DNA of 64,000 bases from an uncultured Roseburia sp. (GCA_947649645.1 CANSSP010000002.1:124001-188000); one strand, 5' to 3'; shown: positions 23,219-32,086, numbered from the stretch's first letter. A program made the numbers and translations. The notes: a model not told the origin generated them from the sequence alone.

Positions 23219-23232
23219 GTGACATATGTCAC
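23219..23232. promoter_or_regulatory. Crp/Fnr-type operator between MATE and crp-like gene
   Basis: GTGACATATGTCAC is a perfect 14-base palindrome and fits the Crp pattern TGTGA-N6-TCACA with one mismatch. Its centre (23225.5) lies about 41.5 bases upstream of the predicted MATE start, the classical class II activator position. It is also about 32 bases upstream of the regulator's own ATG, so autoregulation is likely. Confidence 0.65.
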
Positions 23233-23257
23233 AACAAAATGGGAAGGAGAACAGGAA

Positions 23258-23896
23258 ATGAAAAAAATTTATGAAAAATCCCTCGTCGAAAAATATCTGA
23301 AAACGTCGCATCTGTCCGGACAGTTTTGCACCGAAAAACTCGGTTTTTTTCTGATTGAATATCGGCGCGGAGAGTTTTTAAGCCGCCCCGGACAAGACAT
23401 CGCTTATTTTCTTTTCCCTGTCAGAGGCAGCGTCGTCCTCTATTATCTCGACGAAAACGGGGCCAGAAGAACCATGGCAGTCATGAACAATACCGGCCTG
23501 TTAGGCGACATGGAATTTGCGCTGAATACGATCCCGCATTTTTACGCAGAAGCCGTCACCCCCGTCACCGCACTTGCACTTTCCATGGAAAAGAACCGGG
23601 CAATACTGGAAAAAGACTGCCGATTTCTGATGTATCTCCTGCGCTGCAATTCCCGGAACAAAATGTCCGTCGCACGCAACACAATCGTACTTTCCCGCCT
23701 CGACGACCGTCTGCTCTACTACTTAAAAAATGACTGCCCCGATCAGATGATGATCGGAATGGAACATACCGCCACCCGGCTGCAATGCAGCCGCCGCCAG
23801 CTGCAGCGGGTAGTAAAAAAACTGCATGAGCAGGGCCGGCTGATCAAGGCGGGCAAAGGCTGTTATCAATTGTCAGAAAAAGGTCCCGAAGCCTGA
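23258..23896 (+). CDS. Crp/Fnr family transcriptional regulator
   Basis: A 212-residue protein with an N-terminal cyclic-nucleotide-binding-like beta barrel (about 15-125) and a C-terminal winged helix with recognition segment CSRRQLQRVVKKL. The Fnr iron-sulphur cysteines and the full cAMP-binding arginine/serine set are not evident, so the effector is unknown. The start ATG at 23258 follows GGAAGGAGAACAGGAA. It is divergent from the MATE exporter with a Crp-type palindrome between them, which points to the exporter as target. The 3' end overlaps a terminator hairpin. Confidence 0.88.
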   Translation: MKKIYEKSLVEKYLKTSHLSGQFCTEKLGFFLIEYRRGEFLSRPGQDIAYFLFPVRGSVVLYYLDENGARRTMAVMNNTGLLGDMEFALNTIPHFYAEAVTPVTALALSMEKNRAILEKDCRFLMYLLRCNSRNKMSVARNTIVLSRLDDRLLYYLKNDCPDQMMIGMEHTATRLQCSRRQLQRVVKKLHEQGRLIKAGKGCYQLSEKGPEA

Positions 23897-23912
23897 AGCT
23901 TCGGGACCTTCT
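23875..23912. terminator. Terminator hairpin shared by crp-like gene and rpsR operon
   Basis: GGTCCCGAAGC and GCTTCGGGACC form a near-perfect stem that contains the regulator stop codon. On the minus strand it is followed by TTTTT, making it a rho-independent terminator for rpsF-ssb-rpsR; on the plus strand the T-run is poor. Confidence 0.8.
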
Positions 23913-23934
23913 CCCGCCGCAGAATTTCTGCGGA

Positions 23935-24198
23935 TTATTCACACACGTACGGCATCAGAGCCACATGACGCGCCCTCTTGATCGCCGCCGTCAGAGCTCT
24001 CTGATGTTTTGCACAGTTTCCCGTGATTCTGCGGGGAAGAATCTTCCCACGCTCCGAGATATATCTCTTTAACTTGTTCGTGTCCTTGTAATCGATCACA
24101 TTGTCTTTGCCACAGAAAACACAAACCTTTTTTCTTCTATGCATCGGGCGTCTCTTTGCCGGAGCGCCTTCTTTGTCTGTCGATTTATTGAAAGCCAT
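23935..24198 (-). CDS. rpsR: 30S ribosomal protein S18
   Basis: An 87-residue protein with the conserved [33 protein letters not shown] and [18 protein letters not shown]. It binds S6 on the small-subunit platform. The two N-terminal cysteines (CVFC) are the version often seen in zinc-containing homologues. It is the third gene of the rpsF-ssb-rpsR operon. Confidence 0.98.
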   Translation of the reverse strand: MAFNKSTDKEGAPAKRRPMHRRKKVCVFCGKDNVIDYKDTNKLKRYISERGKILPRRITGNCAKHQRALTAAIKRARHVALMPYVCE

Positions 24199-24219
24199 GA
24201 TATTTACCTCCTGTATCGT

Positions 24220-24660
24220 CTAATTAAACGGTAACTCTTCGTCAATTCCGTCCGGGATATTCATAAAACCGTCGCCGGCCGCGCTGCTCGGGGACGGTCT
24301 TTCTGCCGGAGCATATCCAGAGCTGTCGCCGCCCGCATTTTTACTCTCCGCAAACTCCTGCTCCTCCACAATCACTTCCGTGGTATAAACCCGCTGGCCG
24401 TCTTTGTTGGTATAGCTCCCGGTCTGAATCCGCCCGGTAACCGCAATCTTGGTTCCTTTGCGAAAATAGCGCTCCGCAAACTCCCCCGCGCGTCCAAACG
24501 CGACACACGGTATAAAATCGGCGGTCTGCTGATCCGCGTCCCTCTTAAACCGCCTGTCCACGGCAAGCGTATACCGCGATATCGCCGTTGACTGGTCCCC
24601 CTGGGAATAACGGACCTCCGGATCCCTTGTCAGCCGTCCCATAAGAATCACTTTATTCAT
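24220..24660 (-). CDS. ssb: Single-stranded DNA-binding protein
   Basis: A 146-residue SSB with an OB-fold over residues 1-110 (MNKVILMGRLTRDPEVRY, then KGTKIAVTGRIQTGSY), a short Gly/Ser/Pro linker and an acidic tail ending DEELPFN, one residue longer than the usual LPF end. The tail recruits replication and repair proteins. GAGAGGAAATCAG precedes the start. Confidence 0.97.
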   Translation of the reverse strand: MNKVILMGRLTRDPEVRYSQGDQSTAISRYTLAVDRRFKRDADQQTADFIPCVAFGRAGEFAERYFRKGTKIAVTGRIQTGSYTNKDGQRVYTTEVIVEEQEFAESKNAGGDSSGYAPAERPSPSSAAGDGFMNIPDGIDEELPFN

Positions 24661-24675
24661 CTGATTTCCTCTCTA

Positions 24676-24966
24676 TTACGCCTCGTCTTTTCTGACGCAT
24701 AAGAAACGAAGAACGTTGTCCAGAATACGGACATCCTGCTCTACCGCCGCCGGGACTTTCGTGTCTGCCTCAAACTGAATGAAATAGTAATACCCTTCAT
24801 TCATCTTCTGTACCTCGTAAGCCAGTCTCTTCTTACCCCACTCTTCTACTTCTGTCACCGTACCGCCTGCACGGGTAATATACTCTTTTGCCCTCTCCAG
24901 CACGGCCGCTCTCGCATCGTCTTCGATCTTTGCATTTAAAACGAGCGCCAATTCATACTTATTCAT
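24676..24966 (-). CDS. rpsF: 30S ribosomal protein S6
   Basis: A 96-residue protein with the family start KYELALVLNAK and GKKRLAYEVQKMNEGYYYFIQFE. It is the first gene of the operon. Upstream on the minus strand a leader hairpin GCTCGCC...GGCGGGC (about 25013-24990) lies before AAGGAGG, in the place where many species carry an S6:S18-binding autoregulatory RNA; I could not confirm that motif. Confidence 0.97.
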   Translation of the reverse strand: MNKYELALVLNAKIEDDARAAVLERAKEYITRAGGTVTEVEEWGKKRLAYEVQKMNEGYYYFIQFEADTKVPAAVEQDVRILDNVLRFLCVRKDEA

Positions 24967-25102
24967 GCGAATGTTTCCTCCTTCTGGTCTCTGGCCCGCC
25001 TCTTTCTGTGGCGAGCAAGGAATTTATTTTATAATATATCACAATGAATTACTCTAACACGCTTCCACGCGGATTTCAAGCCTTTTTTCCGTTTTTGTGG
25101 AA

Positions 25103-26461
25103 TTATGTAGCGCTTCCGCCTGTACTCTTTTGAAAAAATTCGTCAATACATCCCTTAATCTGTTCCTGTTTCATTGTTTTCAGGAGATAACCCGCCGGTT
25201 TTAAGGCAACCACTTTCTGAATATGCTCCTTATTGGCCGTACCCGTCAGAAAAATAACCGGAATATCCGCAAATTCTTTTTCCGCCCGTATCATTTCCAG
25301 CACCTGTTTTCCGTCGCAGACAGGCATCTCATAATCCAGCAGAACCAGGTCCGGCCTGTCAAGAATCATAGAACGTATCGCTGACAGCCCCGACGGCGCC
25401 ATCGAGACATCATAATCCCTGCCGAGCAGTTCCTTCATTGCATGCCGCACAACATTGGAGTCATCTACCACCAGCACCTTCCTGCGTCCTCCCGCCTCGT
25501 TGTTTTTCAGATAATTCGCAATCTCAACCATCGCATTGTCCGCCTTGATTGCCGGTCCGACGGTCTCTTCGAGCAGATGCGGCGCCATGACACAATAGGC
25601 AAAATAACCCTCCCCTGTGTCAAAGAGCAGACTGCACTGCGGGCTGCGCTTTCCGAATACCCTCTGAAACTGCTCATAAGTGAGCAGATTTTCTTCCTTT
25701 ACTTCAAATAACTCGGCTGTCGGAAAATGGATTCTCACCCGGTCCACAAATTGCTGCGCCGTATACCTTGTCGCATTCATCATCATCGTACTCAGCTTTT
25801 CGGATTCCTCACCGAGCAGCTCACCGATCGTCCTGACAAGCAGGCGCTCTTCAAAAACAAGAAAGATTTCCCAGGTCTGACCGTCCTTAGAGCCATATGC
25901 AAGCCTGTAATATACCCCTTTTCCGAATTTTTCACCGCCGTAGCTCTCGCTGATCACCTTGGCCTGCAGACAGAACAAATCCTGGAGGAGCTGGATAATT
26001 ACCCGTTTCATCGCCGCCTGCTGCTCCTCCGGCAGAAGCCCGCCCCACTTGCTTACCGCCTTCCCCGTGATCGCCCTGTCCTCTGTCATCGTATGGCCGA
26101 TTAACCATCCCGCACACACGCCCAGAAAATGCTTTACGGCTTCGGGAGCATATTTTGTCTCCTTTAACTCCCGCTCGATCTCCGGAAGCGTCTTTTTTCT
26201 GAAATTGTCATGAAGACGCCGGTGCATATCATATCCGTGATAACCGATCGACGCCATATACACTTCTTCTTCCGAAAAATGTTTCATGGCGTGCTCTTTA
26301 AAAAATTTAATCCCTTCCTCGCAAACCCACCGGCTCTTTTCCCCATCTTCCATATAAGAAAAAAGCTTATTCATGATACTGAAAAGTCTTTTGTGCTCCC
26401 TGTCAATAATATCCACACCGATATTGAACCTATCCTGCCACAAAAATTGATTTCCACCCAT
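25103..26461 (-). CDS. Bacteriohemerythrin fused to a middle domain and a receiver domain
   Basis: A 452-residue three-part protein. Residues 1-135 are hemerythrin with a complete di-iron ligand set: His23, His61, Glu65, His80, His84, His123 and Asp128. Residues about 150-325 form a middle region with weak resemblance to CheX/CheC-like phosphatase domains (for example EKLSTMMMNATRYTAQQFVD); this is uncertain. Residues about 330-450 are a receiver domain (VLVVDDSNVVR, LVLLDYEMPVCDG, FLTGT, then Lys in GYLLK). It probably links oxygen or redox sensing to a phosphorelay. The ATG at 26461 is five bases from AAGGAGG; the in-frame ATG at 26479 lies before that site. It has no partner kinase nearby. 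Confidence 0.85.
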   Translation of the reverse strand: MGGNQFLWQDRFNIGVDIIDREHKRLFSIMNKLFSYMEDGEKSRWVCEEGIKFFKEHAMKHFSEEEVYMASIGYHGYDMHRRLHDNFRKKTLPEIERELKETKYAPEAVKHFLGVCAGWLIGHTMTEDRAITGKAVSKWGGLLPEEQQAAMKRVIIQLLQDLFCLQAKVISESYGGEKFGKGVYYRLAYGSKDGQTWEIFLVFEERLLVRTIGELLGEESEKLSTMMMNATRYTAQQFVDRVRIHFPTAELFEVKEENLLTYEQFQRVFGKRSPQCSLLFDTGEGYFAYCVMAPHLLEETVGPAIKADNAMVEIANYLKNNEAGGRRKVLVVDDSNVVRHAMKELLGRDYDVSMAPSGLSAIRSMILDRPDLVLLDYEMPVCDGKQVLEMIRAEKEFADIPVIFLTGTANKEHIQKVVALKPAGYLLKTMKQEQIKGCIDEFFQKSTGGSAT

Positions 26462-26633
26462 GCCATCCTCCTTAGCCATTTCATAAATTCAGCAGATACT
26501 CAGATCAGGCGGGAGACCACACAAAACCGACAATCCCCCTTATTTCATCTTAACAGACTCTTAATCCTTTAGCTCGAAATTATAGCATATTGGATACTTT
26601 ATTTCAATAATGCCATTTCAAACAAATACAAGA

Positions 26634-26662
26634 TTGATTTTATTGCTCCGCTGCCCTAAAAT
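26634..26662 (+). promoter_or_regulatory. Candidate promoter upstream of capA-like gene
   Basis: TTGATT (26634-26639), a 17-base spacer and TAAAAT (26657-26662). It would give an unusually long leader of about 190 bases before the capA-like ATG. The rest of the 26462-26862 gap holds no ORF. Confidence 0.45.
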
Positions 26663-26778
26663 AGACGTTATAATTATAAAATACACAAAAGCACACATCA
26701 CAATGTTTTTTCCTGCACGGAATCCATGTGAAAAAATACGAACTGAAAAACCCTTAAGCCCTCGGGCCGGGAACACGG

Positions 26779-26849
26779 AAACCTTCTGACTCACAGGTTT
26801 GTGTCTGCGTTGCATCCACAAACCCGATATGTGCAAAAAGCAACGCAGA
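26779..26849 (+). promoter_or_regulatory. Leader with mutually exclusive stems before capA-like gene
   Basis: Three pairings overlap: AAACCT (26779-26784) with AGGTTT (26795-26800); GTTTGTG (26797-26803) with CACAAAC (26817-26823); and a perfect 10-base stem TCTGCGTTGC (26804-26813) with GCAACGCAGA (26840-26849). The first and second share bases, and the second encloses the left arm of the third. The last stem ends three bases before the AAGGTG ribosome site. This is what a translation-controlling leader would look like, but no known riboswitch class was recognised. Confidence 0.45.
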
Positions 26850-26862
26850 AATAAGGTGATTT

Positions 26863-28062
26863 ATGAGCAAAAAAGTTCGTATGGTACTTTATGTACTCTC
26901 AATTGTAATTCTGGCAGGCACAGTCGGCCTGTGTGTTCTGAAAGGCTCCGGCCAGAGCACGGACCGCACATCACACACACAGACCGACCGTGCGCCACAC
27001 ACAAAAAACCAGGATACGGAAAAAAAACAGGATACTCCACAGACTGCAGATACGCCGCGCGAAAACAATCCGTACACCGGGATATCGGTAGAAAACCTGA
27101 TAAATACCGATAACTTCATTCCGGAAGAAAAATCGACGACAATCCTCTTTACCGGCGATGTGCTTTTTGCCAACGCATTCAAGGCCGGATATGACGCAGG
27201 CGGTATCGGCAGCATCATCGACGATGACCTGCTAAAGGAACTGACCGGCGCCGATATCCTTATGATAAACAATGAATTTCCGTTCAGCGACCGCGGTATG
27301 CCTGCACCGGACAAGCAGTTTACATTTCGCTGCAGTCCTTCATATATAAATGCGTTAAAGGAGATGGGTGTCGATGTCGTTACCCTGGCAAACAATCATA
27401 CACTCGACTACGGGAAAGATGCGCTTTCCGACACTTTTATTACGCTTGACAGCGCAGAAATCCTTTACGCAGGCGCCGGAGAAACCATCGAACGGGCAGA
27501 AGAAGTGCAGGTCATCGAGACAAACGGAAAGCGCTTTGGATTCCTCGGCGTTTCCCGTGTGATTCCGGAGGGGAGCTGGAAGATAGAAAACAGTGCGCCG
27601 GGACTTTTTTCCTGTTATAACGATACCCGGCTGATCGAACTTGTCGCAGAAGCAAAGAAAACCTGTGATTTCCTCGCCGTCTATCCACACTGGGGCACAG
27701 AACATGAAGAATATCCCCAGAGTTATCAGACAGCGATCGCACAGCGATGTATCGCCGCAGGTGCAGACCTGATCGTGGGCTCCCATCCGCACTGTCTGCA
27801 GGGCGTATCATACATAGACGGCAGACCGGTTTTTTACAGTCTTGGCAATTTTATCTTTGGCCAGACCATCGACCGCTCCGCCGTCTTAAAAGTGACGGTC
27901 GATGCTTCTGGCAATACATCTTTCCGCCTTCTTCCCGTTTATGCCACGCAAGGCATGACCCGCCTGGCCGACGGCGCCAGAGGAGAGGAAATCTGCCGAT
28001 ATCTCAACCGGATCTCTTCCGGAGCAGCAATCTCCTCTGACGGTGCCGTCACCGAAAAATAA
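26863..28062 (+). CDS. CapA/PgsA-family metallophosphatase-like protein
   Basis: A 399-residue protein with one N-terminal membrane anchor (VLYVLSIVILAGTVGLCVL), a Thr/Gln/His-rich linker to about 85, then a CapA domain. Metal-site motifs are TGDVLFAN, NNEFPFSDRG, LANNHTLDYG, YPHWGTEHEEYP and GSHPHCLQG. The family is named for poly-gamma-glutamate capsule assembly in Bacillus, but most clostridial members stand alone and their substrates are unknown. There are no pgsB/pgsC partners here. The start follows AAGGTGATTT. Confidence 0.88.
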   Translation: MSKKVRMVLYVLSIVILAGTVGLCVLKGSGQSTDRTSHTQTDRAPHTKNQDTEKKQDTPQTADTPRENNPYTGISVENLINTDNFIPEEKSTTILFTGDVLFANAFKAGYDAGGIGSIIDDDLLKELTGADILMINNEFPFSDRGMPAPDKQFTFRCSPSYINALKEMGVDVVTLANNHTLDYGKDALSDTFITLDSAEILYAGAGETIERAEEVQVIETNGKRFGFLGVSRVIPEGSWKIENSAPGLFSCYNDTRLIELVAEAKKTCDFLAVYPHWGTEHEEYPQSYQTAIAQRCIAAGADLIVGSHPHCLQGVSYIDGRPVFYSLGNFIFGQTIDRSAVLKVTVDASGNTSFRLLPVYATQGMTRLADGARGEEICRYLNRISSGAAISSDGAVTEK

Positions 28063-28119
28063 ATTTACCGAAAACCTGCAGTAACCCCGGACGCCGCTGC
28101 CAGAATCTGCGATAAGGGA

Positions 28120-29046
28120 TTACTGCAGGATCTGTGCGTCCCACTCCAGAAGTTCTCCGTCTGCCGCACTGATTTCAATCTCATGACTCATATTGTCATA
28201 TAACAGACGGCCGACATATCTCGCCCCGTCATCATGTGTATCCAGATACACAGTGATATCCTCCGCTTCCGCCCCAGGAACCAGAGCAAGAATATATGCA
28301 AGCGCCTGCTCTTCGGAAATCATGCCGGCCCCCTGCGCCGCGCCATGATGGTAGGACGCTTCTGCGTCGATCTCAAAACTGCGAATCGAGCCGTCGGCTG
28401 CATTCAGCTCATATTCGTACTCCGTACCGGAGGCGGACCAGAATTCCACGTCAAAAACACGCACGCCATCTTCCATATCCGGCTTCACTTCACTGGAATG
28501 CACATCGCCGGTACGCAGCCCCGCATGCTCCAGAGCGATGGAAAGCGCCTCCTCGGAACGAATGCCCTGCGCATCACCGCCGTCCCCTGTATTCTGCCCC
28601 TCATCCGTCTGCCGCTCCGTACCCTGCCGTATATCCTCTAAAGCTTCCTCTCCCTGCGCCGCATCGGAATCCCCTCCGCTCTGCCCTGTGGAATCAGGCG
28701 CTGCATTTCCTCCGCTCTGCGAGACAGAGCCTCCTGTATCTGCCGGCCTGTGACGCTCGCCTGTCACCGCCCCCGTGAGGGCGTCGACCTCATATTCATG
28801 TTCCATCCCATTTTCTGTGAAAACGACTTCATAGTAAAAAATATCATCCTCGCTTTCCAGTTCCACCGACGAAAAAATCACATTATCCGCCTGAGAACCA
28901 GCCTCTTTTAACGCCGCCTCTTTTGCAGCCTGTACTCCGATATAGTCTTCAACAGAACCTGCTTTGTCGCCACAGCCGGCAAAAAGCACGGCAAATGCCA
29001 TGCCACAGGCTAAAAATCGCTCTGCGCAGCCTCTTTTTCTATTCAT
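28120..29046 (-). CDS. Lipoprotein with repeated PepSY-type domains
   Basis: A 308-residue protein with signal and lipobox (VLFAGC). Three PepSY-like units are seen: about residues 38-97 (ending EYEVDALTGAVTGE), about 165-225 (ending YELNAADGSIRSFE) and about 238-306 (ending HEIEISAADGELLEW). A Gly/Ser/Gln/Glu-rich linker separates units one and two. PepSY domains occur in proteins that inhibit proteases or bind at the cell surface. The start has GGAGGTGCTT. It is convergent with the capA-like gene. Confidence 0.8.
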   Translation of the reverse strand: MNRKRGCAERFLACGMAFAVLFAGCGDKAGSVEDYIGVQAAKEAALKEAGSQADNVIFSSVELESEDDIFYYEVVFTENGMEHEYEVDALTGAVTGERHRPADTGGSVSQSGGNAAPDSTGQSGGDSDAAQGEEALEDIRQGTERQTDEGQNTGDGGDAQGIRSEEALSIALEHAGLRTGDVHSSEVKPDMEDGVRVFDVEFWSASGTEYEYELNAADGSIRSFEIDAEASYHHGAAQGAGMISEEQALAYILALVPGAEAEDITVYLDTHDDGARYVGRLLYDNMSHEIEISAADGELLEWDAQILQ

Positions 29047-29160
29047 AAGCACCTCCATAAATATTCTGACCACTGCTCCGGGACATCCGTTGCCGGACTC
29101 CTCCGACAGAGTGATATACCAGAAAACAAGAAACTCTGACGGATTTCTTCATTTATAACT

Positions 29161-29203
29161 ACAGGGCCTGCAGACGCTCCTGCCACGTCTGCAGACCCTG
29201 TAT
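29161..29203. other. Long hairpin without T-run between UDP-sugar pyrophosphorylase and PepSY genes
   Basis: ACAGGGCCTGCAGACG pairs with CGTCTGCAGACCCTGT (16 positions, one mismatch) around a 10-base loop. Neither strand has a following T tract, so it is not a classical terminator. It lies between two leftward genes and could be a processing or stabilising structure, or a weak terminator. Confidence 0.6.
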
Positions 29204-29221
29204 GAAGCTGAAAAATAACGA

Positions 29222-30430
29222 TTACAGGGCGATTCCACACCCCTTGAGCAGCTCGCGCGCACTGTCCAGAGAGTCGACGCCGTGCAGGTTTTTGATCGGT
29301 GCAAACTCTTTTGCACGATCCACCTCATACGGCAGGCAGTCGTCCATCATATGCACCATATCAAGCACCAGCGCCTCAAATTTATAACCGTTTGGCACAT
29401 CCGGTTTTACCATTCTGCCGTCTGCATCAATATGTGGTATCTTCTTTTCCACCACATGAACCTGCATCTTCTGGTCAACAATCTGCTCCAGCTTTTTCTC
29501 GGAAAACAGGTAATTTAAAATCACGCCGAACCCATATTCCAGCGTTCCGTCCTCTTTCCGCGCCGTCTCCATTTCCTCTGTCATCTCATAATACTCGACA
29601 ATGGACGGCTTTCCATCCTCCGTACACAACACGCCGATTTTTTCATCCGGCGCCGCCTTGCGCACCACCTTCGCCCCGCTCTCACAGCCATATGCAATGG
29701 TCGCACCGACAAATACCGGATCTGCGATCCGCTGCAGGCAGTTGTCGACGGCAAATACATTGAGCCATTCTATCCCCTTTTCACGGAGATCATCAAGGAG
29801 CCCTGCCTTTACCATCGAACCAAACCACCCACCGTTTCCATTCGGGGACATTGCGGCTTTTGTGGGCGAAGCCAGATAAACCCGCCCTTCATAGTCACAG
29901 GCCGGCGCCATCTCCTGCACAAAAAACTTTATATATTCTTTCGGATAGCCAAAATATGCATGCTCTTCAAAGAACGCCGTCGTATCGTCATGATTGATGT
30001 TGCTCGTCATCACATAGAGCGGAACCGGCACGCCGGCCTCGTCGGTCACATCGGTCAGATTACGCACAAGCTGCTCGAATAAATACAGCTCCCGGTCAAT
30101 TCCGATGTTTAACGTTCCTTTTGGCTTTTCAAGACCGAGTCTGGTCCCCTGGCCTCCCGCCAGAAGAACTGCGCCTACGCGCCCCTCCCTGATCGCCTTT
30201 AACCCGATCTCTTTAAATTCCGCACCGCGCGCCTGTATCTCAGCAAGCTCCACCGCCGCGAGAGGAGCAAAACACCCCCTCTGGCCCGTCACGTCTTTAT
30301 CGGCGATATGATCCAGAACGGACCAGTCAATGTTATCCAGGTTTTTCTTAAGTTCCTCGTTTTCCTGTCCGGAATTTCTGCTCATGGCGGACCGTATATA
30401 ATACTGTTTTTCATCCTCCCATATTTTCAT
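29222..30430 (-). CDS. UDPGP type 1 family uridylyltransferase
   Basis: A 402-residue enzyme of the UDP-glucose / UDP-N-acetylglucosamine pyrophosphorylase family in its eukaryote-like form. The nucleotide loop LAGGQGTRLG (about 90-99), the following PKG and the substrate region PNGNGGWFGSM are present. It joins UTP and a sugar 1-phosphate. Which sugar, Glc or GlcNAc, cannot be told. The ATG at 30430 is 11 bases from AAAGGAGG; a later ATG at 30385 is possible. It may share a transcript with the two upstream leftward genes. Confidence 0.88.
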   Translation of the reverse strand: MKIWEDEKQYYIRSAMSRNSGQENEELKKNLDNIDWSVLDHIADKDVTGQRGCFAPLAAVELAEIQARGAEFKEIGLKAIREGRVGAVLLAGGQGTRLGLEKPKGTLNIGIDRELYLFEQLVRNLTDVTDEAGVPVPLYVMTSNINHDDTTAFFEEHAYFGYPKEYIKFFVQEMAPACDYEGRVYLASPTKAAMSPNGNGGWFGSMVKAGLLDDLREKGIEWLNVFAVDNCLQRIADPVFVGATIAYGCESGAKVVRKAAPDEKIGVLCTEDGKPSIVEYYEMTEEMETARKEDGTLEYGFGVILNYLFSEKKLEQIVDQKMQVHVVEKKIPHIDADGRMVKPDVPNGYKFEALVLDMVHMMDDCLPYEVDRAKEFAPIKNLHGVDSLDSARELLKGCGIAL

Positions 30431-30467
30431 AGCGCTTCATGCCTCCTTTCTTCTTCTCCCATTCGTT

Positions 30468-32075
30468 CTACTTTCGCTCGAGGGATAAACCATTTAAAAT
30501 CTCACCATCCCCCGCCTCGTAAGAGATTGTCACCAGATCTTCCACGTTTAAAATGACAGCAGCCGGATATTCGCCGCCGTTGATCTGATAATATACGTTT
30601 TCGTCCTTCAGGCGGATCAGATACCAGGTGTCTCCGTTCATGACAAAGGAGCGGATCTCCGCCACTCTTCCCCTGGCCTCTTTCTGGTCGACGGGCTCCA
30701 CGGCCTCCACCTCCGCTATCCCGTTTTTCTTAAGCTGCTGCGCATAATTTTCCTGACATTCCTCCACGGTATTCCCGACTGCCACAATCTGATACTGACT
30801 GACATTTACCATGGCATACATCTTGACCAGCTGAGAGGCATCTTTTAACGCCATAAAATAAGTCGGTTCCCCGCCGATATTCAGAAGAATCGGAAATGTC
30901 GCCATATAACTGTACTGTTGTACCGCACCCTGCGCCGAGTTCATACCCGCATTTTCATTTGCCCCGGCACAGACATAATAGCGCGCCTCTTTCGTGCGCT
31001 GATTTACAAGGATAAAGCCGAGATTACTCTCGTCTCCGCCCACCGAGGTGACCCCGGTGTACACCCACACGTCGTCGTCCATGGCGATATAATTATAACC
31101 GGACGTAGACTTGGTACATCCACTCTGCCCCAGAATCGAATTCCAGAAACCGCTCTGGTACATTCCGTAATAATCATACTGCTCCATAATCAGCCGCGCG
31201 CTGCAGACACGGTCTACCCACGAAGGAACCTCGCTGATCGGATAATACGCGCTCTCTCCCGTGACCGCATTGACCAAAACCGCGCCCGTGACATCCGTCC
31301 CTCCGAACAGTCCGATCGTCTTTGTGACTGTCGTGGCACACCAGTAAGGTATGCCGTCGTCGTCCACTTCAAAATTGACGTCATAAAATATTTTCGTCGG
31401 ATAACGGAAGCGGAGGTGGCGGTAAATATTCCGGTTAAAAAGCTCTGACGGAGAATACTTCATCCCCTCCTCAAGCCGTTTAACCGTAACCTCCTGCGTG
31501 ACCATATCGATCAGAAGATAAGCCGGGATACCCGCCCCGCGATTTTTCCACCATTTAATAATATCGCCATAATTCAGATAGGTTGCGCGCACAGGAATGT
31601 CGCGGTAATTAATCTGCGCCGAGCTGTCGTCCACTTCAAACTGGGATACCAGGTCGGAAAGCTCTCCCATCTTTTTGTTTGCCAGCGTATTGGCCGAATT
31701 TTCATCCAGCATCGGTATCTGATCCCAGCTCACCTCATGCACCTCGGCCGCAAAGTCTCCCTGTTCCATCTTAAGAAGCTCTGCATAATCCCTTGCCCGG
31801 AAAAGCACATTTCCGGCCAGATTTCCCACAACCGCAATCACAGCCAGAGCCGCCGCCACGACAACGGGGATCGTGCATTTCCGGATCAGATGTTTCGCGT
31901 ATTCCTTCACACCGACCGCTTTAAACCCGGTCACAAACAGGCTGCAGGCGCAGTAAACGGCGCACAGAGCAAACACAAATGTATAAAATTCGGCTGTATG
32001 CAGATTAACAGCCGGCAGTTTCAGATAAAAATAGACTGCCCCGAAAACAACCGTCACCAGTATACTGATCAGCAT
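30468..32075 (-). CDS. Large membrane-anchored protein, unknown function
   Basis: A 535-residue protein with three hydrophobic segments near the N-terminus (about 1-20, 28-50 and 68-95), then a long extracytoplasmic part. The latter contains Tyr-rich blocks such as QYDYYGMYQSGFWNSILGQ and repeated short beta-rich units ending in Ile/Tyr. No family was recognised with confidence. AAAGGAGGAAGAT precedes the start, 11 bases after the YitT stop, so the two are co-transcribed. Confidence 0.7.
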   Translation of the reverse strand: MLISILVTVVFGAVYFYLKLPAVNLHTAEFYTFVFALCAVYCACSLFVTGFKAVGVKEYAKHLIRKCTIPVVVAAALAVIAVVGNLAGNVLFRARDYAELLKMEQGDFAAEVHEVSWDQIPMLDENSANTLANKKMGELSDLVSQFEVDDSSAQINYRDIPVRATYLNYGDIIKWWKNRGAGIPAYLLIDMVTQEVTVKRLEEGMKYSPSELFNRNIYRHLRFRYPTKIFYDVNFEVDDDGIPYWCATTVTKTIGLFGGTDVTGAVLVNAVTGESAYYPISEVPSWVDRVCSARLIMEQYDYYGMYQSGFWNSILGQSGCTKSTSGYNYIAMDDDVWVYTGVTSVGGDESNLGFILVNQRTKEARYYVCAGANENAGMNSAQGAVQQYSYMATFPILLNIGGEPTYFMALKDASQLVKMYAMVNVSQYQIVAVGNTVEECQENYAQQLKKNGIAEVEAVEPVDQKEARGRVAEIRSFVMNGDTWYLIRLKDENVYYQINGGEYPAAVILNVEDLVTISYEAGDGEILNGLSLERK

Positions 32076-32086
32076 ATCTTCCTCCT

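Noticed and set aside
26665-26862. c-di-GMP or other known riboswitch before the capA-like gene
   Set aside because: The conserved cores of GEMM-I, GEMM-II, ydaO and cobalamin classes are not present. Only generic alternate stems are seen.
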